Source: Marinobacter daepoensis DSM 16072
Lineage (GTDB): Bacteria > Pseudomonadota > Gammaproteobacteria > Pseudomonadales > Oleiphilaceae
Assembly: GCF_000421165.1 (NCBI RefSeq)
Contig: NZ_ATWI01000010.1
Span: 310,001 to 374,000 of the forward strand
DNA: 64,000 nucleotides
Reading direction: 5' to 3'
The position numbers and the translations under genes are program-made. The notes under the pieces were generated by a model. It was not told the origin of the DNA. It worked only from the letters and a program-made list of their open reading frames with translations, and did not search any database. Every line of letters starts with the position of its first letter. Position 1 is the stretch's first letter. Positions 47,640 through 55,941 of the stretch are shown here, in pieces.

Positions 47640-49490
47640 TCAGGCCGGGCCAGTGCTGGTTACGGTTCTGTCGCCATTGGTTTCCTTACGTTCTTTCTGA
47701 GGTTGTGGCGGAACCAGGCTGATCAGAATCCAGTCGTTGTCGGGCTGCAGGGTTTCCATATCTTTCACCGGATGCATGTGTTCCTTGCTGTCCCGGACAA
47801 ACAGGACCAGCGCCTGATTCTGGTACTGGCTCAGAAACTGCTCGTAACTGAACTCTTCACTCAACTGCGTGGTTTTCACGGTGTAGCCCTGGCTGACCAG
47901 GCTTGCCAGCTTGGCGTAACTCACGCCGTCGAACAGACCTCGGGTGCGCTGTACCTTACCGGCGGTTTGAAGCCGGGCTTTCTGATCCTGGTCGCCTTCG
48001 ACCAGGCCATACACTGAATCATCGCCAAACCAGTCCAGAAAATGGTACGTCGCCTGGCTGTTCAGCTGCTTGTAGGGCGACAGGATCAGGAGATTGCCAA
48101 TTCCGGTCAGGTCCATGTGCGTTGCAGCGTGCTCTGAGACCGGGTTGCCGAAATAGACCGGCAGGTTCTCCATACGCGCCTGACGCACGTTTTCCCAGTT
48201 GGTATCCGTGAGGATGGTCGGAATTTCATGCTTCCTGAGCGCCTGGGCAATAAGCCGGGCAACCGGGTTGGCGCCGAGGATCAGGAAACCGTGAGCCGGC
48301 GGCTCCTGCACGCCCAGCAGTCTGGCCACCGGGCGAGCGGTCAGGCTTTGCAGGGTCACGGTGGTGATGATCAGCATGAACACCAGAGGCACCAGCACGC
48401 CCGCGTTGTCATAACCAATGCGTTCAAGCTGGAAGGCAAACAGAGCCGAGACCGCCGCTGCGACAATCCCCCGGGGGGCAATCCAGCTCAGGTAGAGCTT
48501 CTCTCGCCAGTTCAGCGAAGTGCCGATGGCTGAGAGAAAGACACTGACGGGACGCGCAATCAGCATCAGGCAGGCCAGTACCGCTACCAGCCCCCAGCCC
48601 AGATCGGCAATGGCGGCAAACTCAACCCGGGCGGCCAGGATGATAAACAGGGCGGAAATCAGCAGAACGCTGAGGGATTCTTTGAACTCGAGAAGGCTGT
48701 CGACCGGCACCTGTTTCATGTTGGCCATCCAGATGCCCATGACGGTGACCGTCAGCAGGCCCGACTCGTGGGCCATTTCGTTGGAAATTGCGAAGACGCC
48801 CAGCATGAAGGTCAGTGTGCCGGCGTTGTGCAGATACTGGGGCATCCAGTGTTTTCTGAGTACCAGGCCATTCAGGTAGCCGGCGGCCGCGCCGATGGCA
48901 AAGCCCACAAGCAGCGTTTTCCCGAAAATATAGACGGAATGTCCGAAGACGTTGCCCTGGCCCCAGGAAACGATTCCCTCGAATACCAGCACCGCCAGCA
49001 GAGCGCCCACCGGGTCGATGATGATGCCTTCCCAAGTCAGGATGTTGGCGAGCTTGGAGGTCGGGCGAACGGCCCTGAGCAGCGGCGCAATGACGGTGGG
49101 CCCGGTGACCACGGAAATCGCACCGAAAAGAAGCGCCACCTCCCAGGAAACCCCGAGAATCCAGCGTGCAGCCAGAGTGCCGATCAGGCAGGTTACGATA
49201 CTGCCCACCGGAATCAGGTTGCGAACCATCTTGCCGTGGTCTTTGATCTCCTCGTACCTCAGGGTGAGGCTGCCTTCAAACAGGATGATGGCCACGGCCA
49301 GGGAGACCATCGGGAACAACAGGTCATTAAAGATGGTTTCCGGGTGCAGAAAACCGGTCACCGGGCCAGCGAGTATGCCGCCTGCGAGCAGGAACAGGAT
49401 TGCCGGCATGCGTACCCGCCAGGCCAGCCACTGGCAGACCAGGGACGAAACGCCGATACCGGCAAGGATTAAGGTTGTGCTAACGGCCAT
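47640..49490 (-). CDS. CPA1-type cation:proton antiporter with RCK-like tail
   Basis: A 616-residue inner-membrane antiporter. About 12 hydrophobic helices fill residues 5-395, with the ion-binding region VVTGPTVIAPLLRAVRPTSK and WEGIIIDPVGALLAVLVFE, which holds the conserved Asp. The soluble C-terminal part starts with a TrkA-N-like nucleotide fold (GFLILGANPVARLIAQAL) and ends in a further regulatory segment. Na+ or K+ export is expected; the ion cannot be told from sequence. Confidence 0.85.
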   Translation of the reverse strand: MAVSTTLILAGIGVSSLVCQWLAWRVRMPAILFLLAGGILAGPVTGFLHPETIFNDLLFPMVSLAVAIILFEGSLTLRYEEIKDHGKMVRNLIPVGSIVTCLIGTLAARWILGVSWEVALLFGAISVVTGPTVIAPLLRAVRPTSKLANILTWEGIIIDPVGALLAVLVFEGIVSWGQGNVFGHSVYIFGKTLLVGFAIGAAAGYLNGLVLRKHWMPQYLHNAGTLTFMLGVFAISNEMAHESGLLTVTVMGIWMANMKQVPVDSLLEFKESLSVLLISALFIILAARVEFAAIADLGWGLVAVLACLMLIARPVSVFLSAIGTSLNWREKLYLSWIAPRGIVAAAVSALFAFQLERIGYDNAGVLVPLVFMLIITTVTLQSLTARPVARLLGVQEPPAHGFLILGANPVARLIAQALRKHEIPTILTDTNWENVRQARMENLPVYFGNPVSEHAATHMDLTGIGNLLILSPYKQLNSQATYHFLDWFGDDSVYGLVEGDQDQKARLQTAGKVQRTRGLFDGVSYAKLASLVSQGYTVKTTQLSEEFSYEQFLSQYQNQALVLFVRDSKEHMHPVKDMETLQPDNDWILISLVPPQPQKERKETNGDRTVTSTGPA

Positions 49491-49511
49491 AAAAGGGCCT
49501 CGATGGTTGAG

Positions 49512-50303
49512 TTAGAGATTGGCCTTGCGGGCGATCCGGTTCAGCAGTCGGGATGCTGCAAAAAAGCCAAAGCTGGCGGTGACCGGGCTCGCAGCCCCGA
49601 AACCTGTGGCGCAATCTAGCCGCACAGGGCCCCCGGTCGATGGCTTTTGCAGGCACACTCCGCCGTCTGGCGCAGGATAGGTCAACTGTTCCAGAGAGTA
49701 GACGGCTTCCACCCCAAACCGTCGTTTGGGATTCCGGGAAAAACCATATTCCCGCCGTAACATATTACGGACTTTCGCGAGCAGTGGATCCTGAGTGGTT
49801 TTCGCCAGGTCGGCAACCTGGATCTGGGTGGGGTCTGTCTGGCCTCCGGCCCCGCCAGCACAGATGATCGGAATCTTGTGTCGCTGACAGTGGGCAATAA
49901 GCGCCGCCTTGGGTTTGACGCTGTCGATCGCGTCGACCACACCGGACATCTCGCTGGTGATCAGCTCCGCGACGTTCCTGACCGTGAGAAACCCGAAATG
50001 CACGCGGATATCCGCCTGAGGGTTGATGGCCCTGAGGCGCCGGGCCATGGCCTCGGTTTTGGTCTGGCCGTACTGACCTTCCAGTGCGTGCAGTTGCCGG
50101 TTGGTATTGGAAACGCAGATGTCGTCCATATCGATCAGGGTGAGGGTGCCTATGCCGCTGCGAGCCAGTGACTCCGCAGCCCAGGAGCCCACGCCGCCGA
50201 GACCGACAATCGCGATGTGGGCCTGGCGGAAGGCGTTCAGCGCCGTTCGGCCGTAGAGTCGTTCGATGCCGCCAAAGCGGAAAGCGTAGTCGTCGGTGGT
50301 CAT
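49512..50303 (-). CDS. tcdA: tRNA threonylcarbamoyladenosine dehydratase
   Basis: E1-like enzyme (also CsdL) that cyclises t6A37 of tRNA to ct6A using ATP. The 263-residue protein opens with FRFGGIERLYG, the nucleotide loop GLGGVGSWAAESLARSGIG, DMDDICVSNTNRQ and a late PDGGVCLQKPS segment. No CsdA/CsdE partner is adjacent. Divergent from the short-chain dehydrogenase gene. Confidence 0.93.
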   Translation of the reverse strand: MTTDDYAFRFGGIERLYGRTALNAFRQAHIAIVGLGGVGSWAAESLARSGIGTLTLIDMDDICVSNTNRQLHALEGQYGQTKTEAMARRLRAINPQADIRVHFGFLTVRNVAELITSEMSGVVDAIDSVKPKAALIAHCQRHKIPIICAGGAGGQTDPTQIQVADLAKTTQDPLLAKVRNMLRREYGFSRNPKRRFGVEAVYSLEQLTYPAPDGGVCLQKPSTGGPVRLDCATGFGAASPVTASFGFFAASRLLNRIARKANL

Positions 50304-50498
50304 GCAATCTCTGTCGAAGTGTCAAATGCAGGTTGCATTGTACTTGCCGAGCGGGAATCGCGAAAAGAATTCATAAAAAAAGCCGTACAACGCACAACTT
50401 AACGAAAGGACCCGTCTCGAGAGAAGGCGGGGTGGCCTGAACGTATGGGTTTTTCGTATCAACGGCATGGCATTGATTGATAGAAGGGAGGTGCCCTG

Positions 50499-51233
50499 AT
50501 GACGACGGTTATCGCCGGAGTATCCGGTGCGATCGGTGAGGCCCTGGCTCGTGACTACCTGAGCTCGTGCCCGGAACAGAATCTGATCGGACTGTGCAGG
50601 GAACCCGCGAAGGTATCGGAGGACTTGCGCAAACATCCCGGGGTGAAACTGATGGCCTGGGACGCAGAAGAGGCTCAACGGCTTGATGAGGCTGCGCTTC
50701 ATTCAGTCCTGAATGCTTCAGGCCCCTTGCATACCGTGATTTATACGGCAGGCCTGTTGCACGATGGCCGGATGTTCCCGGAGAAGCGACTGGAGGACCT
50801 GAATGCACCTGACATGGTCCGTGCCTATCGGGTGAACTGTGTGGGGTTTGGATTGCTGATGCAGACACTGGTGCCGTGGTTGCGGGGGAAACACTTCAAG
50901 CGAGTTGCTGCGATCTCTGCGAAGGTTGGTTCGATTTCGGACAACCGTCTGGGAGGCTGGTATGCCTACCGTGCCTCGAAAGCGGCCCTGAACATGTTGG
51001 TCAGGAATCTCTCGATTGAGTTATCCCGGCGTTGCGCTCCATTGGCCTGTGTTGCCCTCCACCCGGGCACAACACGGTCGGCGCTGAGTCAGCCGTTTCA
51101 GCAATCCCTTGAACAACTGAACGTGCACGAAGCCGATGAGACTGCGGATCATCTGTTCGCGGTGCTGCAACACCTGACGGAGCAGGACAATGGGCGGTTC
51201 ATTAACTGGGATGGCAGTGATCTGCCGTGGTGA
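50499..51233 (+). CDS. SDR family oxidoreductase, C-factor-like
   Basis: Short-chain dehydrogenase of 244 residues. The nucleotide motif is VIAGVSGAIGEALARDYL, the catalytic pair is Y-A-Y-R-A-S-K, and LHPGTTRSALSQPF follows, typical of the CsgA/C-factor subgroup. AAGGGAGG precedes the ATG. In related bacteria an SDR gene of this kind travels with ECF sigma/ChrR pairs and photolyase genes. Here it converges on chrR-rpoE, which supports a stress-regulon role by association only. Confidence 0.85.
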   Translation: MTTVIAGVSGAIGEALARDYLSSCPEQNLIGLCREPAKVSEDLRKHPGVKLMAWDAEEAQRLDEAALHSVLNASGPLHTVIYTAGLLHDGRMFPEKRLEDLNAPDMVRAYRVNCVGFGLLMQTLVPWLRGKHFKRVAAISAKVGSISDNRLGGWYAYRASKAALNMLVRNLSIELSRRCAPLACVALHPGTTRSALSQPFQQSLEQLNVHEADETADHLFAVLQHLTEQDNGRFINWDGSDLPW

Positions 51234-51262
51234 AGAAACTGCGGCGTGGCCGCAGTCCTGTG

Positions 51263-51901
51263 TTAACGGAGAAAAGGGTTCAGCAGGCGGGTGAACCTGC
51301 CCGTCAGTTTCAGCGGGGCACTGAGCACGGACAGAGTGATGCAGTCATCGCAGCCAACGGCAACCGGGCGGTGTTCATCCTGTTCGTTCAGCACGACAAA
51401 GTCCCATTGATTGAAAACACCGTTCTGATCGGCAAAGGCGCCTTGCAGCACAAGGGTGGTTTCGTTACCCCGGTGGGTATGAGCGGGCGCTTTGCCTCCG
51501 GCCACCAGTTTCTGAAGCACCACCCGTTCGTTCTGCCCCGGAAACCTGTCGGTAATGTCCAGCACGCTGACGTCCGCCAGTTGTCGCTTCCAGGGCAGGT
51601 CGTTGATGTCATTTCCGAGCAGCTTCTGCAACGGACTGACCCTCGGCTCTGGCATGACGGGGGCTGGCCCACCTTCGTCACCGTCAATGCGAGCCATCAG
51701 CTGGTCAAAGCTGTTGTCTGACAGCGTGACTTTTGGCTGGTGCTCCATCATGATCGCCCCGAGACTGTTCAGCGTATCAACCCGGCTGCGGCAGTGCGGG
51801 CATTGATCCAGGTGCAGACGAATGCACAGAGCGTGGGGTTCACTCAGGTTGCCCGCACTGTACTCCATCAGGCTCAGGCTATCGGGATGATGCCGTGTCA
51901 T
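51263..51901 (-). CDS. chrR: ChrR-family zinc anti-sigma factor
   Basis: Anti-sigma factor of 212 residues. The N-terminal ASD zinc domain has the H-x3-C-x2-C motif (HLDQCPHC). The C-terminal cupin domain has the metal-ligand pattern APAHTHRGNETTLVLQG. In Rhodobacter, ChrR releases RpoE on singlet oxygen. Its ATG overlaps the sigma gene stop, as expected for a co-produced pair. Confidence 0.92.
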   Translation of the reverse strand: MTRHHPDSLSLMEYSAGNLSEPHALCIRLHLDQCPHCRSRVDTLNSLGAIMMEHQPKVTLSDNSFDQLMARIDGDEGGPAPVMPEPRVSPLQKLLGNDINDLPWKRQLADVSVLDITDRFPGQNERVVLQKLVAGGKAPAHTHRGNETTLVLQGAFADQNGVFNQWDFVVLNEQDEHRPVAVGCDDCITLSVLSAPLKLTGRFTRLLNPFLR

Positions 51902-52545
51902 ACGTTCTGATCCTGCAAAATCACTTTCAGTTTGTTCAGCGCGAGACGCACCCGGCTTTTGACCGTACCTAAGGGGATATTGAGCTCATCGGCCACCATC
52001 TGGTGGGATTTGTGCTCCATGTAAACCTTGGCAATCACGGTAATCTGCTCTTCCGGAAGCAGGCTCAGAGACTCGCGGATACGCCGTTCGGACATCAGAC
52101 GGTGCAGGGATGTGACCGGTTCGTTCTCGTTGTCACCGGGAATCTGCCAGAGATCTTCGGTCTCGACGGCTATCTCGGCACTGGTCCGCTGCATTTTGCG
52201 CAGCATGTCGATGCGCTGGTTACGGGCGATGGTGAAGATCCAGGTAGAGGCGGCGGCCTTTCGCCAGTCGTAAAGACAGGAACGACGCCAGATCGACACA
52301 AAGACTTCCTGAACCAGCTCTTCAGCATGACTGGCCAGGCCGTTGGAAATGGCGTAGTACTTGATTTGCGGAGCAAAGTGCTCGAACAGGGCGTGGTAGG
52401 CTGCCCGGTCCTGATGTTTGCCGACATTTTCCAGCAAGACGCCCCAAGGGTCTTTTCGTCCCTCGGTTTTTGCCGGTTGTTGCTCCCGTGTTGTCACCGG
52501 GCGCTCCTTGATTGTTCTCTTGTCTGAGCTGGCTACCGTCATCAT
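51898..52545 (-). CDS. rpoE: ECF sigma factor RpoE, ChrR-associated
   Basis: Group IV sigma factor of 215 residues. Region 2 (about 50-120) has AEELVQEVFVSIWRR and ASTWIFTIARNQRIDMLRK; region 4 (about 155-210) has LPEEQITVIAKVYMEHKSHQ and LNIPLGTVKSRVRLALNKLK. The ChrR gene downstream and a matching promoter upstream mark it as the ECF11-type, oxidative/singlet-oxygen responsive kind. About 40 N-terminal residues are low-complexity and charged. Confidence 0.92.
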   Translation of the reverse strand: MMTVASSDKRTIKERPVTTREQQPAKTEGRKDPWGVLLENVGKHQDRAAYHALFEHFAPQIKYYAISNGLASHAEELVQEVFVSIWRRSCLYDWRKAAASTWIFTIARNQRIDMLRKMQRTSAEIAVETEDLWQIPGDNENEPVTSLHRLMSERRIRESLSLLPEEQITVIAKVYMEHKSHQMVADELNIPLGTVKSRVRLALNKLKVILQDQNV

Positions 52546-52578
52546 TCTAGGTACTCATCACCGGTTTGTCAGTGAGAG

Positions 52579-52609
52579 TGTTTACGCACGGTAGCCCCCG
52601 GTGGATTCA
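52579..52609 (-). promoter_or_regulatory. Candidate RpoE-type autoregulatory promoter
   Basis: On the minus strand, TGAATCC (52609-52603) and TAAACA (52584-52579) are 18 bases apart. The Rhodobacter RpoE pattern is TGATCC, 18 bases, TAARA. The element sits about 35 bases before the ATG of rpoE, so self-activation is likely. Confidence 0.5.
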
Positions 52610-52654
52610 TGGTGCGGGCAATATTTGCCAGGGTGGCCGGGCCCTCCGGGCAGC

Positions 52655-54565
52655 CTATTCTTCCAGATAGGTGTAGCCTTCCAGTCCGGCAGATAGCTCT
52701 TCCAGCAATGTCTGCTGTGTTGCGGGTGCCAGCTCGCTGAGCCGGAATTTGCGCCGGTAGGCTTCGAGCAGGTTGTCCGGCTCGAAATTCACGTAGCGCA
52801 GCACCTTGGCCACGGTGTCCCCGGTGATAGGTTGTCCAACCTGGTAATCTCCCTGATCATCCAGTTTTACATCAACGGAATGGGTGTCTCCGAACAGGTT
52901 GTGCATGTCTCCGAGAATTTCCTGGTAGGCCCCTGTCATGAAAAAGCCGATCAGCAAGGGGGTCTCCGGGTCATGTTCGGGTAAGGGCAGGGTGGTTTCG
53001 ATGCCTTGGCCATCCACATACTGGTCGATACGGCCATCGGAGTCGCAGGTGATGTCCTGAATCACCGCCCGACGGTTCAGTGGCCGGTCAAGCCCGTTGA
53101 TGGGCATCACCGGGAAGATCTGGTCGATGCCCCAGACGTCAGGCAGCGACTGAAACAGGGAAAAGTTCACGAACAGTTTTTCTGCCAGTTTTTCATTCAG
53201 TTCGTCGATGATTTCACGGTGGGCGCGATTGGCGCTGTCGAGCTCCGACCGGAGCATCCGGCAACTGCGGACATACAACGTCTCGGCCTGGGCTCGTTCG
53301 GTCAGCGATAACAGGCCGTGAGCAAACTGGGCGTGAACATCCGCCATGGCATGCAGAATGTCGTGGTAGATCTCCGCCAGTGAGCGGGGTGAGTGAGGGT
53401 CCTGCAGGCTTTGCAGATCCCGCCACAGGTCTTGCAGGGGCGCCGGAGCCTCCGTTGCCGGCTCCGACGGTGTGCGGTTATCCGGAGCCTCCAGATCAAT
53501 CACATTGGTAACCAGCACCGAGTGATGGGCGGTCAGAGCACGGCCAGACTCGCTGATCAGGTCCGGGTGTGGAATACCTTGTCGATCACATTCCGCCTGC
53601 AGCACATGCACAACATTGTAGGCGTACTCAAAGACGCTGTAATTCATGGAACAACTGCTGCGAGAACGGGTTCCTTCGTAGTCGACTCCGAGGCCGCCAC
53701 CAATGTCTACGGTGCCGATGGGGGCTCCCATGGCGCGGAGTTCGGTGTAGAACCTGGCGCATTCTTTCAGGCCGGTCTGAATGTCGCGGATGTTGGCGAT
53801 CTGGGAGCCCAGATGAAAATGCAGCAACTGCAGCGTGTCCAGGGCTCCGGCCTGCCTGAGGGTTTCAACCACATCAAGCACCTGGCTGGCGGACAGCCCG
53901 AATTTGGATTTCTCACCCCCGGTATTCTGCCAGTTTCCTTTGCCAATCGTTGCCAGGCGGGCACGAATCCCGATGAGCGGGGAAACGTCCAGTTTTTTGG
54001 CTTCGTCGAGAATCAGGGGCAGTTCCGACTGTTTTTCAACCACAATGAATACCCGGTGGCCGAGTTTCTGGCCAATCAGGGCCAGACGAACGTACTCGCG
54101 GTCCTTGTAGCCATTACAGACTATGACCGAACCGTTCTGGCGGGCCAGCGCCAGTACGGCCATCAGCTCAGGTTTGCTGCCAGCTTCGAGACCCACCTGA
54201 TTGGCCGAGGCCGCGGGTTCTGCCGACAGCAATTCTTCCACAACCCGGCGTTGCTGGTTCACCTTGATCGGGTACACGGCGGTGTAGCGCCCCTGATAGC
54301 CCTGTTCCTGGGTGACCTTGTTGAACGCCCCGCACAGTTTGTTAACCCGGTCGTGGAGAATGTCGGTGAAGCGGACCAGTACAGGAAGCGGTATGCCGGA
54401 GTCCGCCAGGGAGCGGGTCAGTGCCGGCAAATTAATGCGGGCTTCGCTGCGACCGCGGTCCGGGCAGATCTCTACCTCACCCTGGTCATTGACGGAAATG
54501 TACCCGTCGCTCCAGTGAGCGATGTTGTATACCCGGTGGGCGGGTGATGCAGCGGTTTCAACCAT
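52655..54565 (-). CDS. speA: Biosynthetic arginine decarboxylase
   Basis: PLP enzyme making agmatine from arginine, the entry to putrescine and spermidine. The 636-residue protein has K101 in YPIKVNQQRRVVEELL, the GSQIANIRD and VDIGGGLGVDYEGTRS blocks, and the SpeA-type C-terminal helical insert. It is divergent from speE, with a shared 138-base control region. Confidence 0.96.
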   Translation of the reverse strand: MVETAASPAHRVYNIAHWSDGYISVNDQGEVEICPDRGRSEARINLPALTRSLADSGIPLPVLVRFTDILHDRVNKLCGAFNKVTQEQGYQGRYTAVYPIKVNQQRRVVEELLSAEPAASANQVGLEAGSKPELMAVLALARQNGSVIVCNGYKDREYVRLALIGQKLGHRVFIVVEKQSELPLILDEAKKLDVSPLIGIRARLATIGKGNWQNTGGEKSKFGLSASQVLDVVETLRQAGALDTLQLLHFHLGSQIANIRDIQTGLKECARFYTELRAMGAPIGTVDIGGGLGVDYEGTRSRSSCSMNYSVFEYAYNVVHVLQAECDRQGIPHPDLISESGRALTAHHSVLVTNVIDLEAPDNRTPSEPATEAPAPLQDLWRDLQSLQDPHSPRSLAEIYHDILHAMADVHAQFAHGLLSLTERAQAETLYVRSCRMLRSELDSANRAHREIIDELNEKLAEKLFVNFSLFQSLPDVWGIDQIFPVMPINGLDRPLNRRAVIQDITCDSDGRIDQYVDGQGIETTLPLPEHDPETPLLIGFFMTGAYQEILGDMHNLFGDTHSVDVKLDDQGDYQVGQPITGDTVAKVLRYVNFEPDNLLEAYRRKFRLSELAPATQQTLLEELSAGLEGYTYLEE

Positions 54566-54619
54566 GATTGCTATCCTGTCAGAAGACCCGGGGCGGCCGG
54601 CTGGCCGTTAACAGGCTGC

Positions 54620-54649
54620 ATTGTAGGAGCAGACCACTGCACCTACAAT
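54620..54649. repeat. Inverted repeat in the speA-speE control region
   Basis: Perfect 8-bp arms ATTGTAGG (54620-54627) and CCTACAAT (54642-54649) with 14 bases between. It lies in the divergent intergenic region, about 55 bases from each gene, and looks like a dimeric regulator site. A stem-loop in a leader RNA is also possible. Confidence 0.55.
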
Positions 54650-54703
54650 ACGCCTCTTTCAGATGCCCCGGCACGTCGCAGCGGCACACAGTGGGAGACA
54701 GAC

Positions 54704-55585
54704 ATGACCGCAATGAACGAAGGCTGGTTCACCGAGGTTTTTCAGGATCAGGGCACGGCCTTTTCCCTGCAAGTGAAGCGTAAGCTTCATGAAGAACAAA
54801 CCCCTTTCCAGAAGCTCGAGATCTACGAGACCGAAACCTTCGGTCACCTGATGGTGCTGGATGGCTGTGTGATGCTGACCACCCGGGATAATTTCCTGTA
54901 TCACGAGATGATGACGCACCCTGCGCTGTTCACGCACAAGGAACCGAAAAAAGTCGTCATTGTCGGGGGGGGAGATTGCGGCACCCTGAAAGAAGTCCTT
55001 CGTCATCCGGGTGTAGAAGAAGCCTGGCAGGTTGAGATTGATGAACGGGTTACCCGCGTGTCAGAGACGTATTTCCCTGAACTGTGTGAGGCGAACGGCG
55101 ATCCTCGTGCAAATTTTTTCTTCGGCGATGGTATTCAGTGGATGCGCGACATTGAGCCGAACAGCATCGATGTGCTGATTATCGACAGTACAGACCCGGT
55201 GGGGCCGGCGGAAGGGCTGTTTGCTCTGGATTTCTACCGGGATGCCATGCTGGCGTTGCGGGAAGGAGGGATCATCGTTCAGCAGAGTGAATCGCCGCTG
55301 TTGCACACTGATTCCATCATCAAGGGCATACATGACGACATGCGCAAAGCTGGTTTTGGTCACGTGCAGACGCTGCCATTTCCGCAGCCGGTCTACCCGA
55401 CTGGCTGGTGGAGTTGCACCATGGCCAGCAAAACCAACCCCCTGAAGTACTTCCGGGAGGAGGACGTCAACAACCGTCCTTTTGTGACCCGTTACTATAA
55501 CGCCGGGATTCACCACGGCGCGCTGGCCATGCCGCAGTTCATGGTAGACGCTCTGGAGGACGAGGTTCATCCTGGCGAAGGGTGA
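54704..55585 (+). CDS. speE: Spermidine synthase
   Basis: Transfers aminopropyl from decarboxylated SAM to putrescine. The 293-residue protein has Q-K-L-E-I-Y-E-T, the SAM-fold GGGDCGTLKEVLRH, catalytic D in IIDSTDPVGPAEGLF and the YPTGWWS segment. GGGAGAC precedes the ATG. Decarboxylated SAM requires speD, which is not in the window. Confidence 0.95.
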   Translation: MTAMNEGWFTEVFQDQGTAFSLQVKRKLHEEQTPFQKLEIYETETFGHLMVLDGCVMLTTRDNFLYHEMMTHPALFTHKEPKKVVIVGGGDCGTLKEVLRHPGVEEAWQVEIDERVTRVSETYFPELCEANGDPRANFFFGDGIQWMRDIEPNSIDVLIIDSTDPVGPAEGLFALDFYRDAMLALREGGIIVQQSESPLLHTDSIIKGIHDDMRKAGFGHVQTLPFPQPVYPTGWWSCTMASKTNPLKYFREEDVNNRPFVTRYYNAGIHHGALAMPQFMVDALEDEVHPGEG

Positions 55586-55677
55586 TCTGGGAGTGGACAG
55601 CTTCCAAGGCTGAACTAAACTGGTTGCAATGATCAGGTATTGGTCATGTTGCCCGTTTGCAGTCAGAAGGAGTTGCT

Positions 55678-55881
55678 ATGGACGTCCGCAGAGGAGAACA
55701 GGAGCGTCACTGGTTCCGGTGTGACCGGTTTTCGCTGGTCAATGGACAATGGTATTTCCAGACCCGGGAAGGAACGGCCGAAGGGCCGTTCGACCATGTT
55801 CGTGAAGCCGAACTCGAGTTGATGCTTTATCTACGCCATGCTGAAGATGCCTTGTTTCAAGGGCCGGCGACGACGGCGTAG
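55678..55881 (+). CDS. DUF6316 family small protein
   Basis: Protein of 67 residues: RHWFRCDRFSLVNGQWYFQT, then R-E-G and GPF, then an acidic helix. This R-F-x5-G-x-W-Y-F-x-T-R-E-G-x-x-x-G-P-F pattern matches what I know as DUF6316 in Pseudomonas and Marinobacter. AAGGAG lies six bases before the ATG. Function unknown. It ends at a strong terminator shared with amtB. Confidence 0.75.
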   Translation: MDVRRGEQERHWFRCDRFSLVNGQWYFQTREGTAEGPFDHVREAELELMLYLRHAEDALFQGPATTA

Positions 55882-55893
55882 AGCCTGAAAATA

Positions 55894-55925
55894 AGAAAAG
55901 GGGCGCCAAACGGCGCCCCTTTTCT
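55894..55925. terminator. Bidirectional rho-independent terminator
   Basis: Perfect 14-bp stem (55894-55907 with 55912-55925), loop AAAC. The outer part of the arms is A-rich on the left and T-rich on the right, so it serves both the DUF6316 gene and the convergent amtB. Confidence 0.9.
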
Positions 55926-55941
55926 GTTTCTCCGTCAGGGG

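Noticed and set aside
53393..54547. 384-residue open frame opposite speA
   Set aside because: Antisense shadow of a well-conserved enzyme gene; no family features of its own.
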